From Curvibacter cyanobacteriorum (GTDB lineage Bacteria; Pseudomonadota; Gammaproteobacteria; Burkholderiales; Burkholderiaceae_C): a stretch of DNA of 64,000 nt. This document shows positions 39,654 to 48,715 of this stretch, piece after piece; position 1 is the stretch's first letter, and every line of letters begins with the position of its first letter. Both the position numbers and the translations under genes were made by a program. The stretch is taken from contig NZ_JAQSIP010000002.1 in the NCBI RefSeq assembly GCF_028649475.1, positions 186,001 to 250,000 on the forward strand, written 5' to 3'. The notes under the pieces were generated by a model, which worked only from the letters and a program-made list of their open reading frames with translations, was not told the DNA's origin and made no database searches.

Positions 39654-41060
39654 GTGAAGACTGAACTCTGGCGTTTGACGGCCACCGAACTGGCCGCCCT
39701 GATCCGTGAGCGGCAAGTGAGTGCGCTGGAGGCGGCCGAGGCCGCCCTGCAGCGCCTCGCCGAGGTCAACCCGGCGATCCATGCCGTGGTCGAGCACCGA
39801 CCCGACGAGGTGCGGGCCCAGGCCCGGGCGGTGGACGCTGCCCTGGCCCGTGGCGAGGACCCCGGGCCGCTGGCCGGCGTGCCGGTGACCACCAAGGTCA
39901 ATGTGGACCAGCGAGGCTTTGCCACCACCAACGGCCTGCGCGCCCAGCAGGACTGGATCGCCGAGCACGACAGCCCGGTGGTCGAGAACCTGCGACGCGC
40001 CGGCGCCGTGCTGCTGGGGCGCACCAACACGCCGGCCTTCAGCTACCGCTGGTTCACCAGCAACCTGCTGCACGGCCAGACCCTGAACCCCCGCGACGCG
40101 CGGTTGACGCCGGGGGGCTCCTCGGGGGGCGCCGGGGCCTCGGTGGCGGCGGGCATCGGCCACATCGCCCATGGCACCGACATCGCGGGCTCGGTGCGTT
40201 ACCCGGCCTACGCCTGTGGTGTGCATGGCCTGCGGCCCAGCCTGGGGCGCATCCCGGCCTACAACGCATCGTCCCCCGAGCGCGGCATTGGCCCGCAGTT
40301 GATGGCGGCCTCGGGGCCGCTGGCGCGCAGCGTGGCCGACCTGCGCCTGGCGCTGCAGGTGATGTCCGCTGCCGACGCGCGCGACCCCTGGTGGGTGCCG
40401 GCGCCGCTCGACGGCCCGGCCCAGCCTCTGCGCGCCGCGCTGTGCTTGCGTCCCGATGGCCTGGCCACCCAGCCCGAGGTGGTGGCGGCCTTGCTGGACG
40501 CGGCCGAGCGCCTGCGCAGCGCAGGCTGGCAGGTCGACGAGATCGACGCCCTGCCGCCGCTGCGCGAGGCCGTCACCCTGCAGATGCGCCTGTGGCTGGG
40601 CGAGGGCTACGCGGCCCAGGTGGCGGCGGCCGAACGCGAGGGCGACCCGGGGGCGCTGACCGCGCTGGCCGGCTACCGCGCCGTGGCCGAGGGCCTGACC
40701 CCGGCCAGCCTGTCCGAGACCCTGACGCGGCGCGCCACCCTGGTGCGCCTGTGGCAGCTGTTCTTTGAGCGTTACCCGGTGCTGTTGCTGCCGGTCAGTG
40801 CCGAGTTGCCCTTTGCCAACGACCTCGACCTGCAGGGCGAGGCAGCCTACGCCCGGGTCTGGGCGGCGCAGATGACCCAGATTGGCCTGCCGTTCATGGG
40901 CCTGCCGGGCCTGACGGTGAGCACGGGCCTGGTGGGGCGCACGCCAGTCGGCGTGCAGCTCACGGCCAGCCGCTTCCGCGAGGACCTGTGTCTGCTGGCG
41001 GGCCAGGCGATCGAAGTCGGTGGCACGCCGAGTGCCCCGGTCGACCCTTGGCGGCCTTGA
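39654..41060 (+). CDS. amidase (amidase-signature family)
   Basis: 468 aa. The Ser-cisSer-Lys triad is visible: Lys81 in VPVTTKVNVD, cis-Ser156 in TPGGSSGGAGAS and nucleophile Ser180 in GTDIAGSVRYP. It resembles amidases acting on small amides or N-acyl compounds, and has distant likeness to GatA; the lack of gatB/gatC neighbours argues against tRNA amidation. The start is GTG 39654 with AAAGG upstream; longer in-frame starts are possible but unsupported. It is the only plus-strand gene in the catabolic region and converges on the class III enzyme gene with a 33-bp gap. Confidence 0.85.
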   Translation: MKTELWRLTATELAALIRERQVSALEAAEAALQRLAEVNPAIHAVVEHRPDEVRAQARAVDAALARGEDPGPLAGVPVTTKVNVDQRGFATTNGLRAQQDWIAEHDSPVVENLRRAGAVLLGRTNTPAFSYRWFTSNLLHGQTLNPRDARLTPGGSSGGAGASVAAGIGHIAHGTDIAGSVRYPAYACGVHGLRPSLGRIPAYNASSPERGIGPQLMAASGPLARSVADLRLALQVMSAADARDPWWVPAPLDGPAQPLRAALCLRPDGLATQPEVVAALLDAAERLRSAGWQVDEIDALPPLREAVTLQMRLWLGEGYAAQVAAAEREGDPGALTALAGYRAVAEGLTPASLSETLTRRATLVRLWQLFFERYPVLLLPVSAELPFANDLDLQGEAAYARVWAAQMTQIGLPFMGLPGLTVSTGLVGRTPVGVQLTASRFREDLCLLAGQAIEVGGTPSAPVDPWRP

Positions 41061-41093
41061 GCCCCGCACCCGTGGTGGGCTGCACATCGCCAT

Positions 41094-42401
41094 TCAGCCC
41101 GGAGGGAGCTCACTGAGCACCGCGTCCAGCGCGTCGACCAGTTGGTCGGCGTGGCCGCGCGAGAACACCAGCGGTGGCCGGATCTTGAGCGCGCTGGCGT
41201 GCTCCCCCGTGGCGCTGAGCAGCACCTGCCGCTGGCGCAGGCCGTTGACCACGCGCGCCGTCAAGGCCGGGTCGGGGGTGCGCTGGGCCCGGTCGGCGAC
41301 CAGGTCCACGCCAATGAACAGGCCCGCGCCGCGCACATCGCCGATCACGGCGTGGCGCTGGGCCAGTTGCCGCAGTTGATGGCGCAGGTACTGGCCCACC
41401 GCCTGGGCGTTGGCTTGCAGGCCCTCACCCTCGATCACATCGAGCACCGCATGGGCCACCGCCATCGACACCGGGTTGCCACCGAAGGTGTTGAAGTAGC
41501 GGCACTCGCGGCCAAAAGCGGCCATCACCTCGGGCCGCACCGCCAGGCCCGCGACCGGGTGACCGTTGCCCATGGGCTTGCCCAGGGTGACGATGTCGGG
41601 CACCACGCCGTGGCGCGCAAAGCCCCACAGCGCATCGCCGGTGCGGCCAAAGCCGGGCTGGACTTCGTCGGCAATGAAGACCCCGCCCTCGGCTCGGATG
41701 GCCTGCACCGCCTCCTGCAGAAAGCCCGCGGGGTCGGTGCAGATGCCGTCGCTGGAGAACACGGTGTCCACCAGCAACGCGGCGGGTCGCAGGCCGTGTG
41801 CCTGCAGATCGGCGATGGCGGCGCGCACGCCATCAGCGAACTGCCGGCCCACGCGGGCCGGCTCCTGCGGGTGCAGGTCGGGCGCTGGCACGGTGCGAAC
41901 GCTGGCGCCGATCTGGATGCTTTTGCCCAGCGAGGGCGAGGCCTCGGCCAGCGGCGCGGTGACGCCGTGGTAGGCGAAGCGGGTCACGATCAGCCCTGAC
42001 GCGCCGGTGTGAGCGCGCGCGATGCGCAGCGCCAGGTCGTTGGCCTCGCTGCCGGTGCAGGTGAACATGGCGTGGCCCAGCTCGCGCGGCAGGCGTGCCA
42101 GCAGGCGCTCGGCGTAGTCCAGCACGCCGGCGTGCAGGTAGCGGGTGTGGGTGTTCAGCGTGGCGGCTTGGCGCGTCAGCGCCTGCACCACCTGCGGGTG
42201 GCAATGGCCCACGCTGGCGACGTTGTTGTAGGCGTCCAGGAAGGGGCGGTTGTCGGCGTCGTAAAGCCACACGCCGTCACCGCGCACCGGGTGAAAAGGC
42301 GTGTCGTAGAAGGTGCGGTAGGCCGGGCCCAGCAGGCGGGCGCGGCGGGCCAGCAGGTCGGCGTCGGTCGGCCTGCTGGCCGTGGGGGTGGGGGTGTTCA
42401 T
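41094..42401 (-). CDS. class III PLP enzyme (aminotransferase / possible amino-alcohol phospho-lyase)
   Basis: 435 aa, fold type I. The cofactor-site segment is CTGSEANDLALRIARAHTG, the conserved Asp is in VFIADEVQPGFGRTG, and the Schiff-base Lys is in TLGKPMGNGHPVAGL. The short QPGFGRTG and GKPMGNG variants resemble the animal AGXT2L1/AGXT2L2 branch, which performs phospho-lyase reactions on O-phosphoethanolamine or 5-phosphohydroxylysine. Its gene follows the APH-fold kinase by 19 nt, the expected partner for that chemistry. It may instead be an ordinary omega-aminotransferase. Last gene of the minus-strand run. Confidence 0.85.
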   Translation of the reverse strand: MNTPTPTASRPTDADLLARRARLLGPAYRTFYDTPFHPVRGDGVWLYDADNRPFLDAYNNVASVGHCHPQVVQALTRQAATLNTHTRYLHAGVLDYAERLLARLPRELGHAMFTCTGSEANDLALRIARAHTGASGLIVTRFAYHGVTAPLAEASPSLGKSIQIGASVRTVPAPDLHPQEPARVGRQFADGVRAAIADLQAHGLRPAALLVDTVFSSDGICTDPAGFLQEAVQAIRAEGGVFIADEVQPGFGRTGDALWGFARHGVVPDIVTLGKPMGNGHPVAGLAVRPEVMAAFGRECRYFNTFGGNPVSMAVAHAVLDVIEGEGLQANAQAVGQYLRHQLRQLAQRHAVIGDVRGAGLFIGVDLVADRAQRTPDPALTARVVNGLRQRQVLLSATGEHASALKIRPPLVFSRGHADQLVDALDAVLSELPPG

Positions 42402-42420
42402 GGCGGGGCTTTCGACCGGT

Positions 42421-43533
42421 TCAAAGCGGGGCCAGGCCGCAGGCCTGGTGCAGCACGGCGCTGGCGCGGGCCGGGTCCAGCCCGTCCAGGGCCTGCAGCC
42501 GGGCCCACGAGATGGGGTTGTTGCGCAGCAGGTAGGGTGCGTTGTCGGGCTGGCGCGCCGCGCGCCAGCCACTGATGGCCACCACCATGGCCAGGCGGGC
42601 GCGCACCAGGGCGGGCAGGGCCTGCAGCTCGGCCGACTGCAGGGGCAGCACCGCGTGGTAGGCGGCGCAGAACTCGGCCATCGTGCCCAGGGGGTCGCCC
42701 TCGACCTCGATCTGGTAGGACGCGGCCACCGCCAGGTCATCGACCAGGGGCGCATGCACCATGTCGCCGAGGTCGAGGATGCCGCTCAGGCGCTCGGGGG
42801 CGGCCGGGTCGACCAGCAGGTTGTAGATGTTGAAGTCGTTGTGGATGGCCTGGCGGCGCAGGCTCGCCAGCCGGGGCAGGGCCTGGGATTCAAACGCGTC
42901 GAGTGCGCGTTCGGCCAGCGCGCGGCGCGCCGGGTCGGGCACGTGGCGCAGCAGGCCCCGTGCACGGTGCGCGTACTGGATGTCCCAGGGCAGGGCCAGG
43001 CGGCTGGCCGGGTGCTGCAGGCCGCTGAGGGCGCGGTCCAGCCGGGCCAGGGCCTGCGCCACGCTGGCGCGCTGGGCCGCCGAGCGGGGCGCTTGCGGCA
43101 TGGGCAGGCCCTCCAGGTAGCTGAACAGGCGCATCACGCGGGTCTGGCCACCGGCGCAGGGCAGCAGCACGGCGTCGGCGCCGTCGCGGGTGGGCAGCAG
43201 GCGCTGCACCGGCAGGCTGGGGTCGCTGTGCGCGAGGTGGCGCAGCGCCTGGGTTTGAAAATCGGCCACCAGGGGGGATTCGAGCGGGTGCGAGATTTTC
43301 AGCATGGCGCGCGGGCCCTCGTGCGGCGTGACCAGGAAGTTGGCGTCGCGCTCACCGCTCAGGGGGCTGAACTGCGCCTCCAGCCCGTAGTGCTGGCGCA
43401 GCAGCGCCTGCGCCTGGGCCAGGGCAAACGGGGCGGGGGGCGCGTTGAGCACGGCGGCGCCGGGCAGGTCGATGGCCTCGTCGTCCGGGGCGCTGGGGGG
43501 CGTGCCGAGGGGGGGCTGCGAGGTGGCCACCAT
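42421..43533 (-). CDS. APH-fold kinase (hydroxylysine/amino-alcohol kinase-like)
   Basis: 370 aa, phosphotransferase fold. The N-lobe includes ANFLV and AMLKISHP (ATP-binding Lys). The Brenner motif is IHNDFNIYNLL (His231, Asp233, Asn238), and the metal site is ILDLGDMVHAPLVDDLA (Asp254, Asp257). The latter wording closely recalls the 5-hydroxylysine kinase branch (HYKK/AGPHD1) and some homoserine kinases rather than antibiotic kinases. The gene sits 1 nt after an acetylpolyamine amidohydrolase gene and 19 nt before the class III PLP gene. Suggested substrate: a hydroxylated amine or amino acid released by deacetylation. Confidence 0.78.
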   Translation of the reverse strand: MVATSQPPLGTPPSAPDDEAIDLPGAAVLNAPPAPFALAQAQALLRQHYGLEAQFSPLSGERDANFLVTPHEGPRAMLKISHPLESPLVADFQTQALRHLAHSDPSLPVQRLLPTRDGADAVLLPCAGGQTRVMRLFSYLEGLPMPQAPRSAAQRASVAQALARLDRALSGLQHPASRLALPWDIQYAHRARGLLRHVPDPARRALAERALDAFESQALPRLASLRRQAIHNDFNIYNLLVDPAAPERLSGILDLGDMVHAPLVDDLAVAASYQIEVEGDPLGTMAEFCAAYHAVLPLQSAELQALPALVRARLAMVVAISGWRAARQPDNAPYLLRNNPISWARLQALDGLDPARASAVLHQACGLAPL

Positions 43534-43534
43534 C

Positions 43535-44563
43535 TCAGACCCCCGCCTCGAAGCCGCGCAGGGCGCTGGCCAGGTTGGGGCCCAGGTCGTCGGACAGGTA
43601 ACCGCCTTCCTGCACCAGCACGGTGGGCAGGCCCAGGCGGGCGATCTCGGCGGTGATCAGCGCAAAGCCCTCGGTGGTGACGGCCATGGCCTGGTAGGGG
43701 TCGCGCTCGTGGGCGTCCAGCCCCAGGCTGACCACCAGGGCGCCCGGTGCAAAGGCCCGCACGGCGGTGCAGGCGCGGGCCAGGGCCTGCAGGTAAGCCG
43801 GGGTGTCGGTGCCCTTGGGCAGCGGCAGGTTGAGGTTGTAGCCCAGCCCATCGCCCTCGCCGCGCTCGTGCGCGTGGCCGGTGAAAAACGGCGTGCAGAA
43901 GTGCGGGTCGCCATGCAGTGACACGGTCAGCACATCGTTGCGGCGCCAGAAGATGCCCTGGGTGCCGTTGCCGTGGTGCACGTCCACATCCAGGATCGCG
44001 ACGCGCGCATGGCGCTGGCGCAGGTGCTGGGCCGCGATGGCGGCGTTGTTCAGGTAGCAGAAGCCGTTGGCGCGGTCGGCGTAGGCATGGTGGCCCGGGG
44101 GGCGGCACAGCGCGTAGGCGGCGTGCTCGCCGTCCAGCACCAGTTGCGCGGCGTGGGTGGCCACCTGGGCTGATTGCGTGGCCGCGCGCCAGGTGTGCTG
44201 GCCAATGCTGCAAGCGTTGTCGCCCATGTGGTAGCCGGCCTGGCCAACCAGGCTGTCGGGGTAGCTGCAGGGCTGGCCGGGGAAGGGGTAGACATTGGGC
44301 ATGACCTCGTCGGAGGCGCCCTCCAGGGCCTGCCAGCGGGCCCAGGCGGTTTCGAGGAAATGCAGGTATTGCGGGGTGTGGACGGCCGCGCGTGGGCCGG
44401 CGCCGTGGTCTTCGGGGGCCAGCACCGGGTGGCCGGCGGCCTGGGCCGAGGCCAGCAGGCGGTAGGCGCGCTCGGGCTGCTCGTTGCTGCGCTTGAGGCG
44501 CCCGCGCACGATGAACTGTTGCGGGTCGTGGTCTTGGTGCTGGTCCGAGTAGACGATCTTCAT
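43535..44563 (-). CDS. aphA: acetylpolyamine amidohydrolase (class II HDAC-like), copy A
   Basis: 342 aa, almost exactly the length of the Mycoplana ramosa enzyme. Zn-dependent deacetylase fold: tandem His in CRPPGHHAYADR (His158-His159), Zn ligands in ILDVDVHHGNGTQ (Asp194, His196), a later Asp in SLGLDAHERDP and the Tyr in VQEGGYLSDD. It is predicted to remove acetyl groups from acetylputrescine, acetylcadaverine or similar. Cytosolic, no signal peptide. It overlaps the gntR gene by 4 nt and precedes the kinase by 1 nt. A second copy lies 1.7 kb upstream in the same run. Confidence 0.9.
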   Translation of the reverse strand: MKIVYSDQHQDHDPQQFIVRGRLKRSNEQPERAYRLLASAQAAGHPVLAPEDHGAGPRAAVHTPQYLHFLETAWARWQALEGASDEVMPNVYPFPGQPCSYPDSLVGQAGYHMGDNACSIGQHTWRAATQSAQVATHAAQLVLDGEHAAYALCRPPGHHAYADRANGFCYLNNAAIAAQHLRQRHARVAILDVDVHHGNGTQGIFWRRNDVLTVSLHGDPHFCTPFFTGHAHERGEGDGLGYNLNLPLPKGTDTPAYLQALARACTAVRAFAPGALVVSLGLDAHERDPYQAMAVTTEGFALITAEIARLGLPTVLVQEGGYLSDDLGPNLASALRGFEAGV

Positions 44564-45306
44564 GGCGGTGACGGGGGCGGGTTGGTGCCGGCCGGTGGGC
44601 TGGGGCGGAACAGGGCCTGCACATGCTCCTGGCCTTCGACCAGGTGGTGGTGCAGCGCGTGGTCGGCGGCCTGGGCGTCGCGCCGCAACAGCGCTTGCAC
44701 CAGGGGTTGGTGCGACTCGGCGATCAGCGCCGGGTCGCGGTAGCTGCCCTCGGTGAGGGCCAGGATCATGCGGATCTCGGTCTGCATGTTGTTGAACAGG
44801 CGTTGCAGGTAGGCGTTGCCCGAGATCTCACACAGGTAAGCGTGGATGCCCAGGTCCAGCGTCACGCGCTCGGCCTGGGCCAAGCGCGGCGCCTGGCGCA
44901 CCATCTCGTCGACGCGGGCCTGCAGCTGCGCCAGCTGTGCCTCGCTGGCGTGCTGGCAGGCCAGGCCGGTGGCCATGCGCTCGAGGCCGATGCGGACCTG
45001 GAACAGGTCGTCGATCTCCTTGGGCGTGATGGTGCGCACCGCAAAGCCGTGGCGCGGGCGCGAGACCAGCAGGCCCTGGCTCTCCAGGCGCCGTGCGGCT
45101 TCGCGCACCGGGGCGCGGCTGACGCCCATCTGGCGGGCGAGTTCGGCCTCGACGATGCGTTCACCGGGGCCCAGGCGGCCGGCCACGATGGCCTGCTGCA
45201 ACTGGGCCTCGACCACCGCCACCAGGTCGGGCAGCTCGATCGACGAAAACCCGGCCCCGGCGGGGGCATTGGGTTGGGCGGGGTTCAGGGGTTGGAAGGG
45301 CTGCAT
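44560..45306 (-). CDS. GntR-family transcriptional regulator (FadR/FCD type)
   Basis: 248 aa. An N-terminal winged helix (about 25-95), with VEAELARQMGVSRAPVREAARRLESQG as the wing-helix region, precedes a helical FCD ligand domain (about 105-230) including DLGIHAYLCEISGN and ALTEGSYRDP. FCD regulators usually respond to small organic acids or amino-acid derivatives and repress neighbouring catabolic genes. It sits inside the run and overlaps aphA by 4 nt. The palindrome at 55883-55903, before the first gene of the run, is a candidate binding site. Confidence 0.9.
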   Translation of the reverse strand: MQPFQPLNPAQPNAPAGAGFSSIELPDLVAVVEAQLQQAIVAGRLGPGERIVEAELARQMGVSRAPVREAARRLESQGLLVSRPRHGFAVRTITPKEIDDLFQVRIGLERMATGLACQHASEAQLAQLQARVDEMVRQAPRLAQAERVTLDLGIHAYLCEISGNAYLQRLFNNMQTEIRMILALTEGSYRDPALIAESHQPLVQALLRRDAQAADHALHHHLVEGQEHVQALFRPSPPAGTNPPPSPP

Positions 45307-45355
45307 ATCTCCTCTTTTTTTCAGGGGCTGTGCGGCGGCACACGGCGTCGGGGCG

Positions 45356-46264
45356 CTACTTTAAGCGCCTGGGCAACGCCAGGTAGACACCCGCCCCCAT
45401 GATCAGGGCAATGCCCAGCAGCGCCACCCCGTCGGGCGCCCGCTGGAACCAGAAGGTGCTGATCAGCACCGCCAGCAGCAGTTGCAGGTAATTCATCGGC
45501 GCCAGCGTGGCCGCCGAGACACGCCGGAACGCCGCCAGCAGCAGCAACTGGGCGCCACCGCTGACCGTGCCGCCGGCGATCAGCAGCGCCCATTCCGCAG
45601 GCCCGGGCCAGGCCACGGGCGGGGTGAACAGCGCCGGCAGGTTGGTCACCAGCAGGCACACCGCGGCCATGTAGGCGAACTGCACCGGGGCGGGCACCAG
45701 CCCGGCCAGGCGCCGGGTCAGCACCTGGAACAGCGCGTAGCAGACGGCGGCCAGCGCCATCAGCAAGGTGCCGGCCAGCGGCAGCGCGCCGCCGGGGCGC
45801 ACGATCAGCAGCATGCCGGCGAAGCCCACCCACACCGCCACCCATTGCACGCGGCCCACGCGCTCGCCCAGCACCCACGGCGACAGCGCCACCATCATCA
45901 GCGGGGCGGTGAAATAGATCGCCGTGGCCTCGGCCAGGGGCATGCTGGCCAGCGCGGTCATGAAACTGGTGGCGACGATGGCCAGCATCAGGCTGCGCAG
46001 CAGCAAGAGCCGCTGGTGCGGTTGGCGCCAGACCCGCCAGTCGCCATGGCGCCACAGCAGCACCGCGGCCATGCCGCCGACCGCGAGGTAGCGCGTCAGG
46101 TTCATCAGCGTGGCCGGGTAATGGAACAGCATCTGCTTGGCAAAGGCGTCGTAGCAGGCAAAGGCCAGCAGGGCGCCCAGGAACAGCAGCATGCCGCTGC
46201 GCTGCGAGGCGGCCGCGGCAGGGGGCGCCGCGGGCTGGGCGGTGGCGCTGTGGGGTTCAGCCAT
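45356..46264 (-). CDS. EamA/DMT-family transporter
   Basis: 302 aa with about ten predicted membrane helices in two EamA repeats. Pro/Glu-rich turns such as MPLAEATAIYFTAPLMMVAL and LGERVGRVQWVAV are typical. Proteins of this family export or import amino acids, polyamine-like or nucleotide-like metabolites; direction is not readable. The start ATG 46264 overlaps the upstream amidohydrolase gene by 8 nt, so translation is coupled. It may export excess amine intermediates. Confidence 0.88.
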   Translation of the reverse strand: MAEPHSATAQPAAPPAAAASQRSGMLLFLGALLAFACYDAFAKQMLFHYPATLMNLTRYLAVGGMAAVLLWRHGDWRVWRQPHQRLLLLRSLMLAIVATSFMTALASMPLAEATAIYFTAPLMMVALSPWVLGERVGRVQWVAVWVGFAGMLLIVRPGGALPLAGTLLMALAAVCYALFQVLTRRLAGLVPAPVQFAYMAAVCLLVTNLPALFTPPVAWPGPAEWALLIAGGTVSGGAQLLLLAAFRRVSAATLAPMNYLQLLLAVLISTFWFQRAPDGVALLGIALIMGAGVYLALPRRLK

Positions 46265-47309
46265 GCAGGCCTTCCAGGAAGGCGCTGAGGCCCGGGCCGA
46301 TGGCCTCGACCATGTAGCCGCCCTCTTGCACCACCACCGTGGGCAAGCCCAGGGCGCGCACCTGCGCACCGACCTGGCGGTAGGCGTCAAAGTCGAGTCG
46401 CAGCACGCTGATCGGGTCGTCCTTGTAGGTGTCAAAGCCCAGTGCCAGCACCAGGGCCCGGGGGGCGAAGTCGCGCAAGGCGAGGACGGCGCTGTCCAGC
46501 GCGGCGCCGAACTCGGCGTTGCCGCTGCCGTGGCGCAGCGGCAGGTTCAGGTTGCAGCCCAGCCCGGCGCCCAGACCGCGCTCTTCGGCGTAGCCGGTGT
46601 AGAACGGAAAGTACTGGCTCGGGTCGGCGTGGGTGGACACCGTCATCACGTCGGCGCGCTCGTAAAAGATGTTCTGCGTGCCATCGCCATGGTGGGCGTC
46701 GACGTCGAGCACTGCCACGCGGCCAAAGGTTTGCCGCAGGCGCTCGGCCGCGCAGGCGCTGTTGTTGACAAAGCAGAAGCCGCTGGCGCGGTCGCGCTGG
46801 GCGTGGTGGCCCGAGGGGCGGCACAGGGCGTAGGCGGCGCGCTCGCCCGTGCAGACCGCCTCGGCGGCGGCCACCGCAGAGTGCGCCGAGCGCAGGATGG
46901 CGCGCCAGCTGTCCGGCCCCAGCGGGCACGACAGGTCGCCGATGTAGTAGCCGGTCTGGGCCACCAGCGAGGGCGAGGGGCAGGGGCCGCGTCGCCCGGG
47001 CTCGCCCGCGCGCGGGTAGGGCGCCAGGTTGGGCAGCACCTCGATGCCGGGCTCCACGCCAGGGCGGCGCAGTGCCTGCCAGCGCGGCCAGGCGGTCTCC
47101 AGGTAGTCCAGGTAGGCGAGGCTGTGCACCGCTTCCAGCGGGGCCCGGCCGAGCTCGGGGGGCTCGTGCACCGGCACGCCGCAACCGTGCAGCGCGGCCT
47201 GCAGGGCGTCGGCGCGGCTGGGCAGATCGGCCGGCGGCATGAGGCGGCCCAGGCGCATGAACTGCTGCGGCGTGTGCAGCAACTGATCGGGGGCAAAGAA
47301 GGCTTTCAT
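46257..47309 (-). CDS. acetylpolyamine amidohydrolase (class II HDAC-like), copy B
   Basis: 350 aa, paralogue of the 43535-44563 product. It keeps tandem His in CRPSGHHAQRDR, Zn ligands in VLDVDAHHGDGTQN, a later Asp in ALGFDTYKDDP and Tyr in VQEGGYMVEA. It differs in the loop around residues 85-110 (more Pro/Arg/Gly-rich), where substrate length is sensed in the Mycoplana enzyme, so the two copies may prefer different chain lengths or substituents. It lies 12 nt after the aminotransferase gene and overlaps the transporter gene by 8 nt. Confidence 0.88.
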   Translation of the reverse strand: MKAFFAPDQLLHTPQQFMRLGRLMPPADLPSRADALQAALHGCGVPVHEPPELGRAPLEAVHSLAYLDYLETAWPRWQALRRPGVEPGIEVLPNLAPYPRAGEPGRRGPCPSPSLVAQTGYYIGDLSCPLGPDSWRAILRSAHSAVAAAEAVCTGERAAYALCRPSGHHAQRDRASGFCFVNNSACAAERLRQTFGRVAVLDVDAHHGDGTQNIFYERADVMTVSTHADPSQYFPFYTGYAEERGLGAGLGCNLNLPLRHGSGNAEFGAALDSAVLALRDFAPRALVLALGFDTYKDDPISVLRLDFDAYRQVGAQVRALGLPTVVVQEGGYMVEAIGPGLSAFLEGLHG

Positions 47310-47321
47310 GGCCAGGCCTCC

Positions 47322-48689
47322 TCAGGCGGCGGACGCGTGTTCGTAGCGGTCGAAGGCGGTGCCCAGGCGCTGGAACAGCGTGGCCAGTTCGGCCTCGCTG
47401 ATGATCAGCGGCGGGCACAGGGCCACCGTGTCGCCCATGGCGCGCACGATCAGGCCTTCGGCCTGGGCCAGCGCCGCCAGGCGCGGACCGGCCTTGACCT
47501 CGGGGGCGTGCGGCTGGCGCGTGGCCTTGTCGGCCACCAGCTCCAGCGCACCGATCAGGCCCACGCCACGCGACTCGCCCACGCTGGCACGCTGGCCCAG
47601 TTGGTGCAGACCGGCCTGGAAGGCCGGGGTCAGGGCGCGCACGCGCTCGACGATGCGTTCGTCTTCAAAGACCTTGAGGGTCTCCAGCGCGATCGCACAG
47701 GCCACCGGGTGGCCCGAGTAGGTGTAGCCATGGCCGAAGGTGCCGATCTTGCCGCTGTTGGCGGCCAGGGCTTCGTGCACCCGCTGCGACACCATCACCG
47801 CCGAGATCGGCACATAGCCCGAGGACAGGGCCTTGGCGCAGGTCAGCAGGTCGGGCTGCAGGCCCAGGGTGGTGCTGCCGAACATGTTGCCGGTGCGGCC
47901 AAAGCCGCAGATCACCTCGTCGGCCACCAGCAGCACGTCGTACTTGCGCAGCACGGCCTGGACCTTGGGGAAGTAGGTCTGCGGTGGCACGATGACGCCC
48001 CCCGCGCCCATCACCGGCTCGGCAAAGAAGGCCGCCACGGTGTCCGGGCCTTCGGCCAGGATGCGCTGCTCCAGCGCCTCGGCCAAGCGGGTGGCGAAGT
48101 CGGCCTCGCTCTCGCCGGGCAGGCCGTAGCGGTAGTGGTGGGGGCAGTCGACGTGCGAGATGCGGTCGATCGGCAGGTCGAAGTCGCGGTGGTTGGTGGG
48201 CAGGCCGCTGAGGCTGGCGCTGGCCACGGTGACGCCGTGGTAGGCGCGCTGGCGCGCCAGGATCTTCTTCTTGTTCGGTTGGCCAATCGCGTTGTGGTAG
48301 TACCAGATCATCTTCACCGCGCTGTCGTTGGCCTCGGAGCCCGAGTTGGCAAAGAACACGCGCGCCATCGGCACCGGGGCCACGGCCAGCAGGCGCTCGG
48401 CCAGTTCGGCCACGGCGGGGTTCGAGCGGTGGTTGAAGGTGTGGTAGTACGGCAGGGTCTGCAAGGCCTTCACGCCGGCCGCCACCAGGCGCGGGTGGCT
48501 GAAGCCCAGCGCGCTGCACCACAGGCCGGACATGCCTTCGATGTAGCGGCGCCCTTGCTCGTCTTCGACGTAGATCCCGTCGCCGCGCGTGACCATCAGC
48601 GGGCCGACATCGGCGTGTGCCGCCAGGTTGGTGAAAGGGTGCAGGTGGGCGGCAATATCCTGGCGGGCCAGGGCGGTGGTGTCGGACAT
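47322..48689 (-). CDS. class III aminotransferase (polyamine/omega-amine:pyruvate type)
   Basis: 455 aa, PLP fold type I. The cofactor segment FANSGSEANDSAVKMIWYYHN, VADEVICGFGRTGNMFG with the conserved Asp, and TCAKALSSGYVPISAV with the Schiff-base Lys are typical of SpuC-like putrescine/cadaverine:pyruvate or beta-alanine:pyruvate aminotransferases. Predicted role: convert the free terminal amine left after deacetylation to an aldehyde. It lies 26 nt after the dehydrogenase gene and 12 nt before amidohydrolase copy B. Exact amine donor not decided by sequence. Confidence 0.9.
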   Translation of the reverse strand: MSDTTALARQDIAAHLHPFTNLAAHADVGPLMVTRGDGIYVEDEQGRRYIEGMSGLWCSALGFSHPRLVAAGVKALQTLPYYHTFNHRSNPAVAELAERLLAVAPVPMARVFFANSGSEANDSAVKMIWYYHNAIGQPNKKKILARQRAYHGVTVASASLSGLPTNHRDFDLPIDRISHVDCPHHYRYGLPGESEADFATRLAEALEQRILAEGPDTVAAFFAEPVMGAGGVIVPPQTYFPKVQAVLRKYDVLLVADEVICGFGRTGNMFGSTTLGLQPDLLTCAKALSSGYVPISAVMVSQRVHEALAANSGKIGTFGHGYTYSGHPVACAIALETLKVFEDERIVERVRALTPAFQAGLHQLGQRASVGESRGVGLIGALELVADKATRQPHAPEVKAGPRLAALAQAEGLIVRAMGDTVALCPPLIISEAELATLFQRLGTAFDRYEHASAA

Positions 48690-48715
48690 GGGGCTTCCTT
48701 GGGGTGGGGCAAAAA

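Noticed and set aside
39615-41060. Amidase as GatA (tRNA amidotransferase subunit)
   Set aside because: No gatC or gatB nearby, the context is catabolic, and the family signature is shared by many amidases.
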